A DNA stretch of 18,441 nucleotides from Ramlibacter sp. (GTDB lineage: Bacteria > Pseudomonadota > Gammaproteobacteria > Burkholderiales > Burkholderiaceae_C), in NCBI GenBank assembly GCA_023701085.1, contig JAMPXR010000008.1, forward strand, positions 1-18,441, in the 5' to 3' direction. How positions within the stretch are numbered: position 1 is the first letter of the stretch; each line of letters opens with the position of its first letter. The position numbers and the translations under genes were made by a program. The notes beneath the pieces are model-generated. The model saw only the letters and a program-made list of their open reading frames with translations. It was not told the origin of the DNA and made no database searches. This document shows positions 15,452-18,441 of the stretch, piece after piece.

Positions 15452-15492
15452 GTTATTTTTAGGTTTTGGCGTTGTATCATTTTTAGGTTATC
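15432..15492. repeat. Three direct repeats with exact 24-bp period upstream of fic
   Basis: TTTTTAGGTTATC occurs at 15432-15444 and 15480-15492. A shortened copy, TTTTTAGGTT, is at 15456-15465. Start-to-start distances are 24 and 24 bp. The intervening sequences differ, so this is conservation of the motif and not of a simple tandem duplication. The block is strikingly AT-rich for this genome. It overlaps the putative fic promoter and is a likely operator array for the winged-helix domain of the Fic protein or another regulator. Confidence 0.85.
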
Positions 15493-15510
15493 ATGCTGCT
15501 TCGCAGCATG
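15492..15510. other. Small perfect hairpin between the fic promoter and prfC
   Basis: CATGCTGC (15492-15499) and GCAGCATG (15503-15510) form a perfect 8-bp stem with loop TTC, directly abutting the third phased repeat. No T-run follows, so it is not an obvious terminator. It may mark the boundary of an inserted fic segment or be an additional operator. Confidence 0.4.
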
Positions 15511-15611
15511 TCTATGCTCAGACCGAGTCCCCGTTGATCGAGGCAGGGGGCAGGCGGTCAAACCCTCAGCATCTGCGTACAGATCCGCGACATATCCTCG
15601 AATACCACGAC

Positions 15612-17246
15612 ATGGCCACCCTCTCTATCCTCGATGAGACCAGGCGCAGGCGCACCTTTGCCATCATCTCCCACCCCGACGCGGGCAAGACCACGCTGAC
15701 GGAAAAGCTGCTGCTGTTCTCCGGCGCGATCCAGATCGCCGGGTCGGTCAAGGCGCGCAAGGCTTCGCGTCACGCCACCTCGGACTGGATGGAGATCGAG
15801 AAGCAGCGCGGCATCTCGGTGGCCAGCTCGGTGATGCAGATGCTGTACCGCGACCACGTGGTCAACCTGCTGGACACGCCCGGCCACAAGGATTTCTCCG
15901 AGGACACCTACCGCGTGCTGACGGCCGTGGACTCGGCCCTGATGGTGATCGACGCGGCCAACGGCGTGGAGGCGCAGACGCGCCGGCTGATCGAGGTCTG
16001 CCGCCAGCGCGACACCCCCATCATCACCTTCGTCAACAAGATGGACCGCGAGGTGCGCGAGCCCCTGGACATCCTGGACGAGGTCGAACGTGAACTCGGC
16101 ATGGCCTGCGTGCCGATGACCTGGCCGGTCGGCCACGGCAAGACCTTCGGCGGCATCATGAACCTGCGCACGCAGGCGATGACGGTGTTCGAGGCCGGTT
16201 CCGAGCGCCGGCCGCAGGATTTCGAGACCATTCCGCTGTCGGACCGCGCGACCCTGCTGGCGCGCTTCGGCCACGAATACGAGACCGCCGAACAGAGCAT
16301 GGAACTGGCCGTGGGCGCGTCACCGGCCTGGGACCACGCGGCCTTCCTGGCGGGCAAGCAGACGCCCGTGTTCTTCGGCTCCGGCGTGAACAACTTCGGC
16401 GTGGCCGAAGTGCTGGAGGCCCTGGTGGACCTGGCGCCTTCGCCCGGACCGCGCACCAGCCAACTCGTCGCCAAGGGGCAGACCCAGCTCAAGGAAGTGC
16501 GGCCGGACGACGCTTACTTCTCCGGCGTGGTGTTCAAGGTGCAGGCCAACATGGACGCCAACCACCGCGACCGGATCGCCTTCGTGCGCATGGCGTCCGG
16601 CCAGTACCGGCCGGGGATGAAGCTCAAGGTGCAGCGCACCGGCAAGGAATTGCGGCCGACCTCGGTCGTGACCTTTCTGTCGCAGCGCCGCGAGGCGGTG
16701 GACGAAGCCTACGCCGGCGACATCATCGGCTTCACCACGCACGGCGGGGTGCAGCTGGGCGACACCATCACGGACGGCGCGGATCTGCAGTTCACCGGCC
16801 TGCCGTTCTTCGCGCCCGAGCTGTTCATGACGGTGATCCTGAAGAATCCCCTGCGCACCAAGCAGCTGCAGCAGGGCCTGGCCCAGCTCGGCGAGGAAGG
16901 CGCGATCCAGGTGTTCCGGCCGCAGGTCGGCGGCCCCATGCTGCTGGGGGCGGTAGGCCAGCTGCAGTTCGAGGTGGTGCAGCACCGCCTGAAGGCCGAG
17001 TACGACGCCGATATCCGCCTGGAGAGCTGCCAATACACCGGCGCGCGCTGGATCACGGCGGACACGCCCGCCGAACTGCGCGCCTTCGTCGACGCGTACC
17101 CGCAGCGCATGGCGCTGGATGCGGCCAACACCCTGGCCTTCCTGTGCACCTCGCCCTATGACGTGCGGCTGGCGCAGGAGCGCTTTCCCAAGATCCACTT
17201 CCACCCGCTGCGCGAGCATGCGGGGCTCGCGCTGCACACCGGCTGA
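15612..17246 (+). CDS. prfC: Peptide chain release factor 3
   Basis: 544 residues; the E. coli protein has 529. This translational GTPase recycles RF1 and RF2 from the ribosome after peptide release. Visible GTPase motifs are G1 SHPDAGKTT (20-28), the switch region EIEKQRGISVASSV, G3 DTPGH (88-92) and G4 NKMD (142-145). RF3-specific features are the SGAIQIAGSVKARK stretch and FFGSGVNNFGVAEVLEALVD. Domain II has FKVQANMDANHRDRIAFVR, and a domain III-like C-terminus follows (GAVGQLQFEVVQHRLKAEY). The start is ATG 15612, where conservation begins (MATLSILDETRRRRTFAIIS). The frame is open much further upstream, but only as antisense of fic. The ribosome site is weak. It is followed after 11 bp by a membrane-protein gene in the same direction. 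Confidence 0.97.
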   Translation: MATLSILDETRRRRTFAIISHPDAGKTTLTEKLLLFSGAIQIAGSVKARKASRHATSDWMEIEKQRGISVASSVMQMLYRDHVVNLLDTPGHKDFSEDTYRVLTAVDSALMVIDAANGVEAQTRRLIEVCRQRDTPIITFVNKMDREVREPLDILDEVERELGMACVPMTWPVGHGKTFGGIMNLRTQAMTVFEAGSERRPQDFETIPLSDRATLLARFGHEYETAEQSMELAVGASPAWDHAAFLAGKQTPVFFGSGVNNFGVAEVLEALVDLAPSPGPRTSQLVAKGQTQLKEVRPDDAYFSGVVFKVQANMDANHRDRIAFVRMASGQYRPGMKLKVQRTGKELRPTSVVTFLSQRREAVDEAYAGDIIGFTTHGGVQLGDTITDGADLQFTGLPFFAPELFMTVILKNPLRTKQLQQGLAQLGEEGAIQVFRPQVGGPMLLGAVGQLQFEVVQHRLKAEYDADIRLESCQYTGARWITADTPAELRAFVDAYPQRMALDAANTLAFLCTSPYDVRLAQERFPKIHFHPLREHAGLALHTG

Positions 17247-17257
17247 GCGGCCCCGCC

Positions 17258-18441
17258 ATGGCGCCCAAACTGCTCTTCGCTGTCCTGCATTACGGCGTCC
17301 TGCTTCTGTTCGCCGCGTCCTGCTGGGGCTATGGACGCGCGCTGCTCGCGCGCACCCTGAGGGCCGGCACGGTCGATCCGTGGCTGGCTCACGGGCTTTG
17401 CATCACGGCGGGGCTGGGCCTGTGGATCTGCGCGCTGCAGCTGCTCGGCATCGCGGGGCTGCTGAGGACGCCGGCGATCTACGCGCTGGCGGCCGGCGGA
17501 TGGATGGCGGCCGCGCACCGGCGGGTCGCGCAACGCCGGGCCGCCGGCGCGCCGGTCTCGTTGCCGCCGAAGATGCCGGACCTCGCTTCCGCGATCGTGC
17601 TGTTGGCGGCCAGCGCCACGCTGGGTTCGCCGCTGCGCCCGCCGCATCTGTGGGACGAGTTGTCCTACCACCTGCCGCACGCGCGGGAATGGGCCGAAGC
17701 GGGCTCGCTCGTCATCAACGAGTGGCTGCGCTATCCCTGGTTCCCCTTCAATTTCGACCTGCTGTTCGCCGCCGCCCTGCTGGTGTACGACGACGTCATG
17801 CCGCACCTGATCCATGCCATGGCAGGTTGGCTGGTCGCGCTGCTGCTCTACCGCATCGCGATCGCCCGGATAGGCCGCGGCCCCGCGTGCCTGGCGGCCC
17901 TGATCTGGCTCTGGCTCACGAAAGACGATTACGCCGGTGCCTACATCGACATGGGCGTGACGCTGTTCGTGCTGGCCGCCTACGCCGCATTCGAACTGTG
18001 GCGCGAGCAGCCGGGCCGGCGCGCATGGCTGGCGCTGTGCGCTTTCAGCCTGGGCGTGGCGATCGGCTCGAAGTATCAGGCGCTGAGCTTGCTGCCGCTG
18101 CTGGCCTGCGGCATCGCCTGGATCGACAGGCGCGCCAGGACCTGGGCGGTCACGCTCTTCTGGCTGGCCGTCCCCTGCGCGTACTGGTACCTGCGCAACC
18201 TGCTGATCACGGGCGACCCGTTCAACCCCCTGGGCGGCTGGCTGTTCGGCTTTTTCGACTGGAATGCCGGCGACCTGCAATACCAGTTGCAGGACATTGG
18301 CTGGGCACACGGCTGGCCCGGCCGGGTGCTGTGGCCGGCCGCCGCCGCGCTGCTGATGAAAAGCGCCTGGCAGCCCCCGCAGCAGCGCACGGCCCTGCTG
18401 TTTTGCGTCTACGCGGTAGCGGTCTGGCTGGCCTCGTCCCA
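17258..18441 (+). CDS. Multi-pass membrane protein, GT-C-type glycosyltransferase-like, cut by the right window edge
   Basis: The frame is open from ATG 17258 to the window end, giving 394 residues with no stop. The protein is strongly hydrophobic, with many predicted transmembrane helices (the first at about 4-28). After the third or fourth helix comes PPHLWDELSYHLPHAREWAE, with an acidic pair at Asp133-Glu134. An acidic residue in the first large periplasmic loop is the hallmark of GT-C enzymes using polyprenyl-phosphate sugars (ArnT, PMT families). Later, YLRNLLITGDPFNP matches the RN-x3-TG-(N/D)-P motif common in such putative transferases. It probably adds a sugar to a lipid or protein at the outer face of the inner membrane. 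It starts 11 bp after prfC with no clear Shine-Dalgarno site, so it may be co-transcribed. GT-C assignment probable; substrate unknown. Confidence 0.82.
   Translation, partial: MAPKLLFAVLHYGVLLLFAASCWGYGRALLARTLRAGTVDPWLAHGLCITAGLGLWICALQLLGIAGLLRTPAIYALAAGGWMAAAHRRVAQRRAAGAPVSLPPKMPDLASAIVLLAASATLGSPLRPPHLWDELSYHLPHAREWAEAGSLVINEWLRYPWFPFNFDLLFAAALLVYDDVMPHLIHAMAGWLVALLLYRIAIARIGRGPACLAALIWLWLTKDDYAGAYIDMGVTLFVLAAYAAFELWREQPGRRAWLALCAFSLGVAIGSKYQALSLLPLLACGIAWIDRRARTWAVTLFWLAVPCAYWYLRNLLITGDPFNPLGGWLFGFFDWNAGDLQYQLQDIGWAHGWPGRVLWPAAAALLMKSAWQPPQQRTALLFCVYAVAVWLASS

Noticed and set aside
15432..15492. Phased repeats as plasmid-type iterons or an origin
   Set aside because: No replication initiator gene, DnaA boxes or partition genes are nearby. 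The position over the fic promoter fits an operator array better.
15432..15492. Phased repeats as a short CRISPR array
   Set aside because: Repeats of 10-13 bp with 11-14 bp spacers are far too short, and no cas genes are present.
14538..15611. N-terminal extension of prfC by 358 codons
   Set aside because: It is antisense of the fic coding region and crosses the fic promoter. RF3 conservation starts at ATG 15612.
17156..18310. 384-codon open frame on the minus strand at the right end
   Set aside because: Gln/Arg/Pro-rich sequence without domains. The plus-strand frame from 17258 encodes a coherent membrane protein with GT-C-type motifs and no stops.

Overview
The window comes from a GC-rich proteobacterial chromosome, most likely a betaproteobacterium of the order Burkholderiales (Comamonadaceae-like). 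This rests on the very high G/C at third codon positions and on an ahcY-tlyA-metF operon headed by an S-adenosylhomocysteine (SAH) riboswitch. The taxonomic call is an inference. No tRNA, rRNA, CRISPR array or insertion sequence was seen.

Left part (1-8274), secreted proteins and their regulators. The C-terminal two thirds of a subtilisin-like (S8) protease enters from the left edge. It converges on a 1238-residue, Asp-rich protein with DUF5801-type repeats. Two divergent gene pairs follow: DUF5801 protein (-) with LuxR-type regulator 1 (+), and a signal-peptide-bearing surface/secreted protein (-) with LuxR-type regulator 2 (+). The regulators are paralogues. Both have degenerate receiver domains in which Glu replaces the phosphorylated Asp. 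Each divergent intergenic region carries one copy of the same 21-bp dyad element (4988-5008 and 7337-7357; one mismatch). I read this as a small regulon in which related phosphorylation-independent regulators control unrelated secreted proteins. It is the most novel-looking system here.

Middle part (8280-12124), methyl-cycle operon on the minus strand. An extended -10 promoter starts a transcript with an SAH riboswitch (11370-11432). A candidate switching region follows, then ahcY (SAH hydrolase), tlyA (S4/FtsJ-type rRNA methyltransferase) and metF (methylenetetrahydrofolate reductase). The genes are separated by 1 bp and then overlap by 4 bp. Upstream of the riboswitch is a small exported protein of unknown function.

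Right part (12268-18441). A SAM-dependent methyltransferase with a predicted methyltransferase regulatory domain (protein-lysine methyltransferase-like) is followed by a convergent Fic-family gene. The Fic gene has an AbiEi-like winged-helix N-terminus, and its AT-rich promoter holds three direct repeats phased exactly 24 bp apart. prfC (peptide chain release factor 3) follows. An integral-membrane GT-C-type glycosyltransferase-like gene starts 11 bp later and runs off the right edge.
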